A stretch of 64,000 nucleotides of DNA from Mannheimia bovis (lineage in GTDB: Bacteria > Pseudomonadota > Gammaproteobacteria > Enterobacterales > Pasteurellaceae), in contig NZ_CP061280.1 of the NCBI RefSeq assembly GCF_014541205.1, positions 822,798-886,797 on the forward strand, written 5' to 3'. Positions 50,496 through 58,873 of the stretch are shown one piece after another. Within the stretch, counting starts at the first letter, position 1; each line of letters opens with the position of its first letter. The notes under the pieces were generated by a model that did not search any database, was not told the DNA's origin, and saw nothing but the letters and a program-made list of their open reading frames with translations. Both the position numbers and the translations under genes were made by a program.

Positions 50496-50523
50496 TTGAC
50501 TTTGAAGCGGAAATCCATAGAAT
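50496..50523 (+). promoter_or_regulatory. Promoter of the tRNA cluster
   Basis: TTGACT (50496-50501), 16 bases, TAGAAT (50518-50523), then ATGCACC. The layout and discriminator resemble the rRNA promoter at 13358. Confidence 0.75.
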
Positions 50524-50535
50524 ATGCACCTGTTG

Positions 50536-50562
50536 AAACGCTACGAGCTTCGTAGCGTTTTT
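50536..50562 (+). terminator. Terminator-like hairpin in the tRNA leader
   Basis: AAACGCTACGA, loop GCT, TCGTAGCGTTT and TT, a perfect 11-base stem between the promoter and the first tRNA. Either an attenuator or an end-processing signal. Confidence 0.6.
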
Positions 50563-50566
50563 AAAT

Positions 50567-50642
<76 letters not shown>

Positions 50643-50658
50643 ATTTCTATATCGTGTT

Positions 50659-50745
50659 GCCCGAGTGGCGGAATCGGTAGACGCAAGGGATTTAAAATCC
50701 CTCGCCTTTCGGGGCGTGCCAGTTCAAGTCTGGCCTCGGGCACCA
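50659..50745 (+). tRNA. leuZ: tRNA-Leu (anticodon TAA), copy 1
   Basis: 87 bases from GCCCGAGTGGCGG to CCTCGGGCACCA; long variable arm (TCGCCTTTCGGGGCG) of a class II tRNA; anticodon loop TTTAAAA reads TAA. Confidence 0.97.
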
Positions 50746-50769
50746 TTTAGAAATCAATATTTAAAATTT

Positions 50770-50845
<76 letters not shown>

Positions 50846-50863
50846 ATTTTTCTATATCGTGTC

Positions 50864-50950
50864 GCCCGAGTGGCGGAATCGGTAGACGCAAGGGATTTAA
50901 AATCCCTCGCCTTTCGGGGCGTGCCAGTTCAAGTCTGGCCTCGGGCACCA
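50864..50950 (+). tRNA. tRNA-Leu (anticodon TAA), copy 2
   Basis: Identical to copy 1. The Gly-Leu spacer is also nearly the same as the first, showing that the pair was duplicated as a unit. Confidence 0.97.
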
Positions 50951-50989
50951 TTTAGAAAAATAACAATTTAAAATCAAAAAATTATCGAA

Positions 50990-51076
50990 GCCCGAGTGGC
51001 GGAATCGGTAGACGCAAGGGATTTAAAATCCCTCGCCTTTCGGGGCGTGCCAGTTCAAGTCTGGCCTCGGGCACCA
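50990..51076 (+). tRNA. tRNA-Leu (anticodon TAA), copy 3
   Basis: Identical to copies 1 and 2, but its upstream spacer differs. Confidence 0.97.
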
Positions 51077-51105
51077 TTTCGGTAATTTAAAAAAATACCA
51101 AATAT

Positions 51106-51181
<76 letters not shown>

Positions 51182-51195
51182 ATCTAAAGAACGAT

Positions 51196-51217
51196 AGCAC
51201 CAGAAGGTGCTTTTTTT
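51196..51217 (+). terminator. tRNA cluster terminator
   Basis: AGCACC, loop AGAA, GGTGCT and TTTTTT. Confidence 0.85.
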
Positions 51218-51243
51218 ATATCTCAATTTTATTAGGCAATAAA

Positions 51244-51267
51244 AAATCCATACCGTAGTATGGATTT
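51244..51267 (-). terminator. Terminator of the small exported protein gene
   Basis: AAATCCATAC, a 4-base loop and GTATGGATTT; on the minus strand a T run follows. It sits 11 bases after the stop of the gene at 51279. Confidence 0.8.
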
Positions 51268-51278
51268 GATTTGAAAGA

Positions 51279-51569
51279 TTATTTCTTCTGAGCTTTTAAT
51301 GCTTCAACTACTTGTTTTTGTTGTTCAGCAGCTGCTTTACAGCCTGCAAGTGCTGATTGTTTGTCTGCATCGCTCATTGTTTTCCAAGCATCTTCAGACA
51401 CTTTTAACATCTCTTCTTTAGTCATACCTAATTGAGCTTTGATTTCTGGTTGTAGTTCAGCCGCTTCAAAGGTTAAATCAATTAGTTCTTTACATTTAGC
51501 AGGGTATTCACTTGCTTGTGCTGATAATGCAAAACCTGAGATAAAGAGTGCGAGTGTTAATTTTTTCAT
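51279..51569 (-). CDS. Small exported protein, possibly DUF5339
   Basis: 96 residues with a signal peptide cleaved after ALSAQAS (about residue 19). The mature part is helical and charged with two Cys (AKCKELID and ALAGCKAAA) that could form a disulfide in the periplasm. The pattern recalls a small Pasteurellaceae family I remember as DUF5339; function unknown. GAGGATTTTTTT lies before the ATG. It is transcribed alone, with a terminator. Confidence 0.7.
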   Translation of the reverse strand: MKKLTLALFISGFALSAQASEYPAKCKELIDLTFEAAELQPEIKAQLGMTKEEMLKVSEDAWKTMSDADKQSALAGCKAAAEQQKQVVEALKAQKK

Positions 51570-51754
51570 AAAAAAATCCTCATATTAATTTGTAAAATTA
51601 AGCAAAATAGCCGATGATGGCTTATAGCTTATGGAGTAACTCTGTTTTTAAGTTACAGAAGCATTATACACAATTGTTTTTTTTTTGAGCAATTTAAGGT
51701 TGCGGATTAACTGGTATTACCTGTTTGAGTTTCAAATAAATAAGTGAAAATGAA

Positions 51755-52537
51755 ATGAAAAAACTGACTATTCTTGGCTTAGGGTGGCTTGGATTGCCAT
51801 TGGCGGAGCATATGCAAAAAGAGGGCTGGAAAGTAATTGGCTCGAAAAGAGCGGTGTCTGATATGTCGATTGAGTGCTATTCGCTTGATTTGAATAACTT
51901 AGCTATCAATAATCATATTGAAAAATTATTAACTGTTGATGCAATGATTATTGCATTACCTCCCTCAAAAATAGAGCCGGAAAAATACCTCGTAGGTATC
52001 CAAAATCTGGTTTCTACCGCAATAGAAAAAGGCTTAAAGCATATCATTTTTACCAGTTCGACTTCTGTTTTGCCAATGGAAGCGGGCGTTTTTGATGAAA
52101 ATGCGGAAATTGAGCCAACTTCTCTTTTAGCTAAAGTAGAACATTGGTTGCTTAGCTTACCTATTCATTGCGATATTGTGCGTTTAGCGGGGCTTGTGGG
52201 CAAAACACGCCACCCTGTTTTTTACTTAGCAGGTAAGCAAAATTTAAGTGGGGCAGAGCAGCCTGTGAATTTAGTGCATTTAGAGGATTGCATTGCGGCA
52301 ATTTCCCTGCTTTTAGCAAAACCAAACGGGCAACGCATTTTCCATTTATGTGCAGAGCAGCACCCTACTCGTAAAGCGTATTATAGTGAAATGGCAAGAC
52401 GTTTTGACTTGAGAGATTTGCAATTTTCTGAAGAAAATCAACCGCTTGTAAGAGTGGTAAAGGCGAAAAAAATTTGCAAAGAATTGGGCTTTGTGTACCG
52501 TTATCCTAATCCTTATGATTTTAAGTTGGATATTTAG
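51755..52537 (+). CDS. NAD(P)-binding epimerase-like protein (YeeZ type)
   Basis: 260 residues. The Rossmann start is LTILGLGWLGLPLAEHM (GxGxxG form). Then FTSSTSVLP where SDR enzymes have the catalytic Ser, and LVHLEDCIAAISLLL towards the C-terminus. The Tyr-x-x-x-Lys motif of classical SDRs is not evident, so this is an atypical extended SDR resembling E. coli YeeZ. Substrate unknown. Transcribed alone upstream of the metal transporter genes. Confidence 0.8.
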   Translation: MKKLTILGLGWLGLPLAEHMQKEGWKVIGSKRAVSDMSIECYSLDLNNLAINNHIEKLLTVDAMIIALPPSKIEPEKYLVGIQNLVSTAIEKGLKHIIFTSSTSVLPMEAGVFDENAEIEPTSLLAKVEHWLLSLPIHCDIVRLAGLVGKTRHPVFYLAGKQNLSGAEQPVNLVHLEDCIAAISLLLAKPNGQRIFHLCAEQHPTRKAYYSEMARRFDLRDLQFSEENQPLVRVVKAKKICKELGFVYRYPNPYDFKLDI

Positions 52538-52582
52538 CAAAATACAGACTTAATCCCTACATACTAAGTGGTTTATGTGATA

Positions 52583-52601
52583 GTATATGCGAACTATTAT
52601 C
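52583..52601 (+). promoter_or_regulatory. Candidate Fur box before the permease genes
   Basis: GTATATGCGAACTATTATC matches the Fur consensus at 12 of 19 positions, about 20 bases upstream of the first permease start. Weak by itself; supported by gene function. Confidence 0.35.
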
Positions 52602-52620
52602 AACAACTTATTAGGATTTT

Positions 52621-53496
52621 ATGCTTGATGTTTTATTAGAACCTTTTGCCTACAACTATATGCAAAAAGCGATTTTTGTGAGTATGGGAGTGGGCTTGGT
52701 TTGTGCTTTTCTCTCCGCCTTTTTAATGTTAAAAGGCTGGTCTTTAATTGGTGATGCCTTGTCGCACGCAGTCGTGCCGGGAGTTGCCATTGCTTATGCG
52801 TTAAAATTACCTTATGCCGTTGGGGCGTTTTTTTCGGGGATTTTGGCGGCATTATCAATTCTTTGGGTAAAAAGCCTCACAAAAATTAAAGAAGATGCTG
52901 TCATCGGCTTTATTTTTACCACCTTTTTTGCCTTAGGAATGTTTATTGTTTCCTTAAATCCGACATCAGTGGATGTAAATTCCATTGTGATGGGAAATAT
53001 TTTAGGGATTGCTGATGAAGATTTGTGGCAAGTGGTACTGATTATCGCCATTTCGTTACTCGGTTTGATCCTATTTTGGAAGGATTTGCTACTCGTCTTT
53101 TTTGACGAGCACCACGCTCTTTCAGTGGGTATTTCGCCATTACGCTATAAAGTCATCTTCTTTACCCTGTTAAGTGCCTGTGTGGTAGTGGCATTACAAA
53201 CTGTTGGGGCAATTTTAGTGATTGCGATGGTGGTAACACCGGGAGCAACGGCGTATTTATTGTCGGATCGTTTCTCTAAAGTCGTGATGATTGCAATGAT
53301 TATCGGCACAGTTACTTCAGGGCTGGGGGCTTATTTAAGTTACTTTTTAGATGGGGCAACAGGGGCGGTGATTGTATGCCTGCAAACCTTGATTTTTCTC
53401 GCTGCATTTTGTTTCGCTCCTAAATATGGTTTAGTGTCGCAAAAACGTCAATTTGTGAAAGAAAAAGAGCTAAAGGGAGAGGAGCAAAATGCTTGA
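52621..53496 (+). CDS. yfeC: Mn/Fe ABC transporter permease (YfeC/SitC-like)
   Basis: 291 residues with about eight helices of the ABC-3 permease family. It begins LLEPFAYNYMQKAIFVSMGVGLVCAFLSAFLMLKGWSLIGDALSHAVVPGVA; the GDALSHAVLPG stretch is the family signature. It should form the membrane channel with the next gene product. The two reading frames overlap by 8 bases. The ATPase and binding-protein genes lie downstream but on the other strand. Confidence 0.9.
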   Translation: MLDVLLEPFAYNYMQKAIFVSMGVGLVCAFLSAFLMLKGWSLIGDALSHAVVPGVAIAYALKLPYAVGAFFSGILAALSILWVKSLTKIKEDAVIGFIFTTFFALGMFIVSLNPTSVDVNSIVMGNILGIADEDLWQVVLIIAISLLGLILFWKDLLLVFFDEHHALSVGISPLRYKVIFFTLLSACVVVALQTVGAILVIAMVVTPGATAYLLSDRFSKVVMIAMIIGTVTSGLGAYLSYFLDGATGAVIVCLQTLIFLAAFCFAPKYGLVSQKRQFVKEKELKGEEQNA

Positions 53497-54298
53497 TTGG
53501 ATTTTAGAACCTCTTCAGTTTGAGTTTATGCAAACTGCCCTTATCACAGCTATTTTGGTGGCGAGTGTGAGTGCCGTTCTCTCTTGCTATTTGGTATTAA
53601 AAGGCTGGTCTTTAATGGGCGATGCGATTTCCCACGCAGTATTGCCGGGTGTCGTTATTTCTTCATTATTAGGTTTACCACTTGCGATTGGTGCATTTTC
53701 TTCAGGCTTATTTTGTGCGTTATCGGTTGGCTATTTAAAAGAGAACAGTCGTTTAAAAGAAGACACCATTATGGGGATTGTGTTTTCGGGGATGTTTGCC
53801 TTTGGGATTCTGTTATTTACCGTATTTAATACGGGTGAACATTTAACCCATATTTTATTTGGAAACTTATTGGGTGTAACGAAAAGCGATTTAATCCAAA
53901 CAGTAGTAGTCAGCCTTTTCACCTTTACAGTTATGCTGCTCAAACGTAAAGATTTTTTACTTTATTGTTTTGATATGAACCAAGCCAAAGTGGTTGGTTT
54001 ACCGGTGAAATTATTGCACTATGGCTTGCTATCACTATTAGCTTTAACTATTATCAGTGCAATGCAAGTTGTAGGGGTGATTTTAGTGGTGGCAATGCTG
54101 ATTACACCGGGGATTACTGCTTACTTGCTCACAAAGCGGTTTGATAAAATGCTTGCCATTGCGTTAGTGATTTCAGTCGGTTCATCTGTATTTGGCACTT
54201 TACTAAGCTACCATATTGATGCTGCTACAGGTCCGACTATCATTCTAGTACAAGCGGTCATTTTTTTCCTAAGTTTTGCGTATTCTAAAATCCGCTAA
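53489..54298 (+). CDS. yfeD: Mn/Fe ABC transporter permease (YfeD/SitD-like)
   Basis: 269 residues, paralogous to the previous gene (LKGWSLMGDAISHAVLPGVV is conserved at the same place). About eight helices. Forms the heterodimeric pore with it. Start overlaps the previous stop region, indicating translational coupling. Confidence 0.9.
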   Translation: MLDWILEPLQFEFMQTALITAILVASVSAVLSCYLVLKGWSLMGDAISHAVLPGVVISSLLGLPLAIGAFSSGLFCALSVGYLKENSRLKEDTIMGIVFSGMFAFGILLFTVFNTGEHLTHILFGNLLGVTKSDLIQTVVVSLFTFTVMLLKRKDFLLYCFDMNQAKVVGLPVKLLHYGLLSLLALTIISAMQVVGVILVVAMLITPGITAYLLTKRFDKMLAIALVISVGSSVFGTLLSYHIDAATGPTIILVQAVIFFLSFAYSKIR

Positions 54299-54309
54299 CA
54301 CAAATAAAA

Positions 54310-54336
54310 AATAGGGAGTGCGTTAGCCTCCCTATT
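54310..54336. terminator. Stem-loop between convergent transporter units
   Basis: AATAGGGAG and CTCCCTATT, 9-base perfect arms with a 9-base loop, between yfeD and the ATPase gene. A/T runs are short, so strength is uncertain. Confidence 0.55.
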
Positions 54337-54345
54337 GTTCAAACA

Positions 54346-55089
54346 CTATTTTTGATAATGCAATAAACCACCAAATACCCTTTCTAGGTTTTGATTATTA
54401 AAGGTTTCTTCTGTTTTGCCTACGGCTAATAATGTTCGGTTGATCATTAACACCTGATCGCAAAAACTTGGCACGCTGGCAAGATTATGAGTAGAAACTA
54501 AAATCAAATGCCCTTCTTCTTTGAGCTGTTTGAGCAATTCAACAATGGCATTTTCAGTTTTTACATCAACACCTGTAAAAGGTTCATCTAACAAAATAAT
54601 CTTACTTTCTTGGGCTAAGGCTCGGGCGAGAAAGACACGCTTTTTTTGCCCGCCGGAAAGTTCACCAATTTGTCGTTCTTTCAGATGCAAAACACCGACA
54701 CGCTCCATTGCTTGTTCTGCTTTTTGTTTGTCAATTCCACGAGGAATACGCAAGAAATTCATATAGCCGTATCGCCCCATCATTACGACATCATAAACAG
54801 AAACAGGGAATTGCCAGTCTACCTCTTCACTTTGTGGCACATAAGAGACTAAATTTTGCTTTAAGGCTTTAGAAATGGGTAATTGACTTAGTTTAACCGA
54901 GCCGGTAAGCGGTTTTACCAGCCCCATTAAACTTTTAAAAAGTGTGGATTTACCCCCTCCATTTACCCCGATTAATGCACAGATTGTGCCATCTTCAAGA
55001 TGAAATGAAACATCGTGCAAGGCTATGTGTCCGTTATTGTAGCGGACGGATAAATTTTCGACGGAAATGGAGGTTGAATGTGTTGTCAT
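54346..55089 (-). CDS. yfeB: Mn/Fe ABC transporter ATPase (YfeB/SitB-like)
   Basis: 247 residues. Walker [13 protein letters not shown]-loop [10 protein letters not shown], signature [15 protein letters not shown], Walker [13 protein letters not shown] and switch His STHNL are all present. Partner of the two permeases on the opposite strand. Starts 11 bases after the binding-protein stop. Confidence 0.93.
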   Translation of the reverse strand: MTTHSTSISVENLSVRYNNGHIALHDVSFHLEDGTICALIGVNGGGKSTLFKSLMGLVKPLTGSVKLSQLPISKALKQNLVSYVPQSEEVDWQFPVSVYDVVMMGRYGYMNFLRIPRGIDKQKAEQAMERVGVLHLKERQIGELSGGQKKRVFLARALAQESKIILLDEPFTGVDVKTENAIVELLKQLKEEGHLILVSTHNLASVPSFCDQVLMINRTLLAVGKTEETFNNQNLERVFGGLLHYQK

Positions 55090-55100
55090 TTTAACTCTGG

Positions 55101-55997
55101 TTATTTTTTACTACGCTCGAAACCTTCAACAATGGTGCTGATGGTAACATTCAGTAGATCTAAATAAGTTGGTACAGGACCATCTTTTTCTGAAAGTGAA
55201 TCTACATAAATCACACCACCGTATAACGCACCGGTTTCTTTCGCTACTTGTTTAGCAGGTTTATCTGAAACGGTACTTTCACTAAAGACAACAGGGATTT
55301 TATTCGCTTTCACGCCATCAATCACTTTTTTAACTTGTTTCGGTGAGCCTTGCTCTTCGGCGTTGATTGCCCATAAATAAAGCTCTTTTAAGTTGTAGTC
55401 TTTTGCAAGATAGCTGAATGCCCCTTCACTTGTAACCAACCAGCGTTGTTGTTCAGGAATAAAGGCTAAGCGTTGGCGAAGTGGCTCAGCAATGCCTTTG
55501 ACTTTTTCAGCATAGGCTTTTGCATTAGCATTGTAAGTTTCGGCATTTTTAGGGTCGTATTTTACTAAAGCTGCACGAATATTTTCAATGTAAATTAATG
55601 CATTGTCAGTGGACATCCAAGCGTGTGGGTTTGGTAGATTTTTATATTCACCTTCAGTAATTGGCATTGGTGTAATCCCTTCGGTTACAACAACAGCAGG
55701 CTTACCTTTTACATTTTCAAAGAAACGTTCAAACCAACGCTCAAGGTTCATACCATTCCATAATACTAAATCGGCTTTTTGGGCTTTTACGATATCTTTT
55801 GGTGTAGGTTGATAATCGTGAATTTCCGCACCGGGTTTAGTAATTGATTCAACCACAGCTTTATCACCTGCTACGTTTTGAGCAATATCTTGAATAACGG
55901 TAAAAGTAGTTACAACTTTAAACGGTTCTGCCATTGCCATTGCAGAGCTTAAACCAAAGGTTAAGACTAATGCTTTTTTGATTGTTGATAATTTCAT
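55101..55997 (-). CDS. yfeA: Periplasmic Mn/Fe-binding protein (YfeA/SitA-like)
   Basis: 298 residues. Signal peptide to about residue 23 (SAMAMA). Cluster A-I metal ligands in order: His in [10 protein letters not shown], His in NPHAWMS, Glu in [13 protein letters not shown] and Asp in [12 protein letters not shown], the set typical of Mn/Fe rather than Zn binders (no His-rich loop). AAAGGAGG precedes the ATG. A Fur box lies upstream. Confidence 0.93.
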   Translation of the reverse strand: MKLSTIKKALVLTFGLSSAMAMAEPFKVVTTFTVIQDIAQNVAGDKAVVESITKPGAEIHDYQPTPKDIVKAQKADLVLWNGMNLERWFERFFENVKGKPAVVVTEGITPMPITEGEYKNLPNPHAWMSTDNALIYIENIRAALVKYDPKNAETYNANAKAYAEKVKGIAEPLRQRLAFIPEQQRWLVTSEGAFSYLAKDYNLKELYLWAINAEEQGSPKQVKKVIDGVKANKIPVVFSESTVSDKPAKQVAKETGALYGGVIYVDSLSEKDGPVPTYLDLLNVTISTIVEGFERSKK

Positions 55998-56018
55998 CTT
56001 CAGCCTCCTTTTGTTATT

Positions 56019-56037
56019 GAGAATGATTATTATCGTT
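56019..56037 (-). promoter_or_regulatory. Fur box upstream of yfeA
   Basis: GAGAATGATTATTATCGTT matches the 19-base Fur consensus at 13 positions, about 20-40 bases upstream of the yfeA start. Fits iron repression of the transporter. Confidence 0.65.
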
Positions 56038-56244
56038 GGGTATTCTATAGATCATTTAGATTAATGTAAATAGTCTTATATTTTATAAGGATATTATTTA
56101 TCCAAAAACATTTTGACTTAAAAAGCACTAGCCTTAAAACAAAAGAACCAGTAAAATTGCTGGCTTTAAAAATCATTGCAAAACAAGGGCAGTTCGCCCC
56201 AACCTTTTGCCGTAATCCGTGTAATAACGAGGCTTTCAAATTTT

Positions 56245-57405
56245 ATGTCAGAACAAATCACTAATGCTGCCTGTGGAGCAGCAGACCAACCGAAAGAAAA
56301 AATCAATTTATTAAACCTAAACCGCCAAGAAATGCGTGAGCTGTTTGCGGAAATGGGGGAAAAACCTTTCCGTGCCGATCAGCTAATGAAATGGATCTAC
56401 CATTTTGGGGAAGATAATTTCGATAATATGAGCAATATCAATAAGGTATTGCGTGAGAAATTAAAACGCATTGCGGAAATCAAAGCACCGGAAGTGGCAG
56501 TAGAACAACGCTCGGCAGATGGTACAATCAAATGGGCGATGCAAGTAGGGGAGCAGCAAATCGAAACCGTGTATATCCCTGAAGATGATCGAGCGACCCT
56601 TTGTGTTTCTTCGCAAGTGGGGTGTGCATTGGCTTGTACTTTCTGTTCAACAGCACAACAAGGCTTTAACCGTAACTTAAGTGTGTCGGAAATTATCGGG
56701 CAAGTATGGCGAGCTTCTAAAATTATCGGTAACTTTGGCGTAACCGGTGTACGTCCGATTACCAATGTGGTAATGATGGGAATGGGCGAGCCGTTGCTCA
56801 ATATGAACAACGTGATTCCTGCAATGGAAATTATGTTAGATGATTTTGCCTACGGTTTATCTAAACGCCGTGTGACCCTTTCTACCTCAGGTGTGGTGCC
56901 TGCATTAGATAAAATGCGTGAGCAAATTGATGTGGCATTGGCGATTTCTCTCCACGCCCCGAATGATGAATTGCGTGATATTTTAGTGCCGATTAATAAA
57001 AAATATAACATCAAAATGTTAATGGACTCGGTAAATAAATACCTAGAGGTGTCTAACGCTAACCACGGTAAAGTAACGATTGAATATGTGATGTTAGATC
57101 ACGTAAACGACAGTACCGATCACGCACACCAGCTTGCGGAAGTGCTAAAAAATACACCTTGTAAGATTAATTTGATTCCTTGGAACCCGTTCCCGGAAGC
57201 TCCTTATGGTAAGAGTTCAAATTCTCGTACAGACCGATTCCAAAAAACCTTAATGGAATATGGCTTTACGGTTACAGTGCGTAAAACCCGAGGCGATGAT
57301 ATTGACGCCGCTTGCGGACAGCTTGCCGGTGATGTTATCGACCGCACCAAACGTACCCTAGAAAAACGTAAGTTTGGACAAGGGATTGATGTCAAAACGC
57401 ATTAA
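56245..57405 (+). CDS. rlmN: Dual-specificity 23S rRNA/tRNA A2 methyltransferase RlmN
   Basis: 386 residues from the ATG at 56245; an upstream extension is not supported. Radical SAM motif [19 protein letters not shown], the [10 protein letters not shown] glycine motif and the second catalytic Cys in [10 protein letters not shown] are present. It methylates A2503 of 23S rRNA and A37 of some tRNAs. Confidence 0.96.
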   Translation: MSEQITNAACGAADQPKEKINLLNLNRQEMRELFAEMGEKPFRADQLMKWIYHFGEDNFDNMSNINKVLREKLKRIAEIKAPEVAVEQRSADGTIKWAMQVGEQQIETVYIPEDDRATLCVSSQVGCALACTFCSTAQQGFNRNLSVSEIIGQVWRASKIIGNFGVTGVRPITNVVMMGMGEPLLNMNNVIPAMEIMLDDFAYGLSKRRVTLSTSGVVPALDKMREQIDVALAISLHAPNDELRDILVPINKKYNIKMLMDSVNKYLEVSNANHGKVTIEYVMLDHVNDSTDHAHQLAEVLKNTPCKINLIPWNPFPEAPYGKSSNSRTDRFQKTLMEYGFTVTVRKTRGDDIDAACGQLAGDVIDRTKRTLEKRKFGQGIDVKTH

Positions 57406-57413
57406 TTAAGATC

Positions 57414-57440
57414 AAAGGCAGGGTATTCTGCCTTTTTGTT
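57414..57440 (+). terminator. rlmN terminator
   Basis: AAAGGCAG, 6-base loop, CTGCCTTT, TTG TTTTT. Confidence 0.9.
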
Positions 57441-57442
57441 TT

Positions 57443-57745
57443 TTATCCTAAATTTGGAACATATTGAAACGAGCCGCCCAATGCGTTTAAGTAGCGGACA
57501 ACCGTGGCATATTTAGGGGAAATTATGCCTCGCTCCAATCGGCTTATATTTTTCACATTAATACCTGAAAGCTCGGCAACTTGTGCTTGTGTGAGATTTT
57601 TATCTAATCTAGCCTGTTTTAGCATTTGAGCTAATTCTCTCTGTACTCTTAGCTCATCAAATTCCTCTTTAAATTGAGCGTTTTGCATTGCTTGTTCTAA
57701 AACTGTATTAAAAGGGATAACTTCTAAATCAAGATCTCTCGTCAT
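57443..57745 (-). CDS. higA: HigA-type antitoxin (XRE family)
   Basis: 100 residues. The C-terminal half is a helix-turn-helix: LTQAQVAELSGINVKNISRLERG. The N-terminal helices would bind the toxin. It overlaps the toxin gene by 17 bases. Toxin-first order is typical for HigBA. Confidence 0.88.
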   Translation of the reverse strand: MTRDLDLEVIPFNTVLEQAMQNAQFKEEFDELRVQRELAQMLKQARLDKNLTQAQVAELSGINVKNISRLERGIISPKYATVVRYLNALGGSFQYVPNLG

Positions 57746-58100
57746 TTTCTAATTCCTGTTTTAATTTCTTCATACGTTCAATGGCAAGTTCGAGGTTATG
57801 CTTAGGTGTTTTTTGGCTCTTTTTCTGAAAAATGTGCACGATATAGGCTTGCTTACCTTTAATAAAGAAAAAGAAGCTACGAGAAATCCCCTCTCTTGAT
57901 TTTGCTCTTAGTTCTTTAAGCCCATTTTGAAAAGATTTTACTTCTGGTTCACTAAGCGTATTTCCGTATAATTTTAGCTCATTAATAACATCGGCAGTTG
58001 CTGCTTGGAGTGAAACAGGTAGTGCTAAGAATTCTTTGTGAGCTTGTTTTGTAAGGAAAACATCAAAGTATACTAAAGATTGATTTTGGGGATTTGCCAT
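57729..58100 (-). CDS. higB: HigB/RelE-type toxin (Gp49-like)
   Basis: 123 residues from the ATG at 58100 (AGGA 6 bases upstream); a GTG three bases earlier is less likely. ELRAKSREGISRSFFFFIKGKQAYIVHIFQKKSQKTP is the core of the phage-derived Gp49/HigB family of ribosome-dependent mRNA interferases, with the Arg and the Lys-rich strand intact. Probably active, held in check by the next gene. Confidence 0.88.
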   Translation of the reverse strand: MANPQNQSLVYFDVFLTKQAHKEFLALPVSLQAATADVINELKLYGNTLSEPEVKSFQNGLKELRAKSREGISRSFFFFIKGKQAYIVHIFQKKSQKTPKHNLELAIERMKKLKQELENDERS

Positions 58101-58315
58101 CACAATTCCTTGTAATCATAAGTGATTAGTTTAGAGTGGTTTTATAGGATGTCAAGTATCTTGGGAAAAAGAGGAAGATAAAACAATCCCTAATCATCAT
58201 TTTTGCGATCTGCATCGAAAAATTCGTATTAAAAATTTCCTTCTTTATGAAAAAATCTCTAGTCTTATAGGGTGTTGAACAGTAAAATTTAGCCTTTTGA
58301 TGATAGGAGCACGCT
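58101..58315. other. Intergenic interval between higB and pilW
   Basis: 215 bases holding the divergent promoters of higBA and pilW. A weak stem TTTTTGCGATCTGCATCGAAAAA lies near 58200; nothing else is apparent. Confidence 0.4.
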
Positions 58316-58873
58316 ATGTTTGCAAAATTTTTTAGAAAAATAACCGCTTGTATGGCGATAGTTTTATTGGCAGCCTGTTCTTCTATCCCTCAGCCTTCTG
58401 TTGAGCCTGAATTTAACCGTTCAGAAGCGGTGAAAGCCCGCATTAATCTTGCTTTAGCTTATTTAGAGCAAAATGATTTCCCCAAAGCGAAACAAAATAT
58501 TGATAAAGCCCTTGCCCACGACAGCAAAGATTACCTGCCTTACTCGGTGCTTGCTTACTATTACCAACAGACAGGCGAGGTAGAAAATGCCGAAAAAGCC
58601 TATCAACAAGCCCTCAATTTAAGTGAAAATCGTCCTGATGTGCTGAATAATTACGGCACTTTTTTATGCAAACAAGGTCAATTTGAACAGGCATATCAAC
58701 AATTTGAGCAGGCTGTAAAAAGCCCAAAACCCTATTATCATCAAGCAGATAGCTTAGAAAATATCATTCTGTGTGCGAAAAAAGAGCCAAATCCGCAGAA
58801 ATTGAACGAAACATTAACCCAGCTCGAAAAATTAGATAAAGCTCGAGCGAATTTATTGAAGGAAAATCAATGA
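58316..58873 (+). CDS. pilW: PilW/PilF-like TPR lipoprotein
   Basis: 185 residues. Lipobox VLLAACSS, Cys21. Then three to four TPR units ([76 protein letters not shown]). PilF/PilW proteins help the type IV pilus secretin assemble and matter for natural transformation, which suits a genome full of uptake sequences. It overlaps tex by four bases. Confidence 0.85.
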   Translation: MFAKFFRKITACMAIVLLAACSSIPQPSVEPEFNRSEAVKARINLALAYLEQNDFPKAKQNIDKALAHDSKDYLPYSVLAYYYQQTGEVENAEKAYQQALNLSENRPDVLNNYGTFLCKQGQFEQAYQQFEQAVKSPKPYYHQADSLENIILCAKKEPNPQKLNETLTQLEKLDKARANLLKENQ

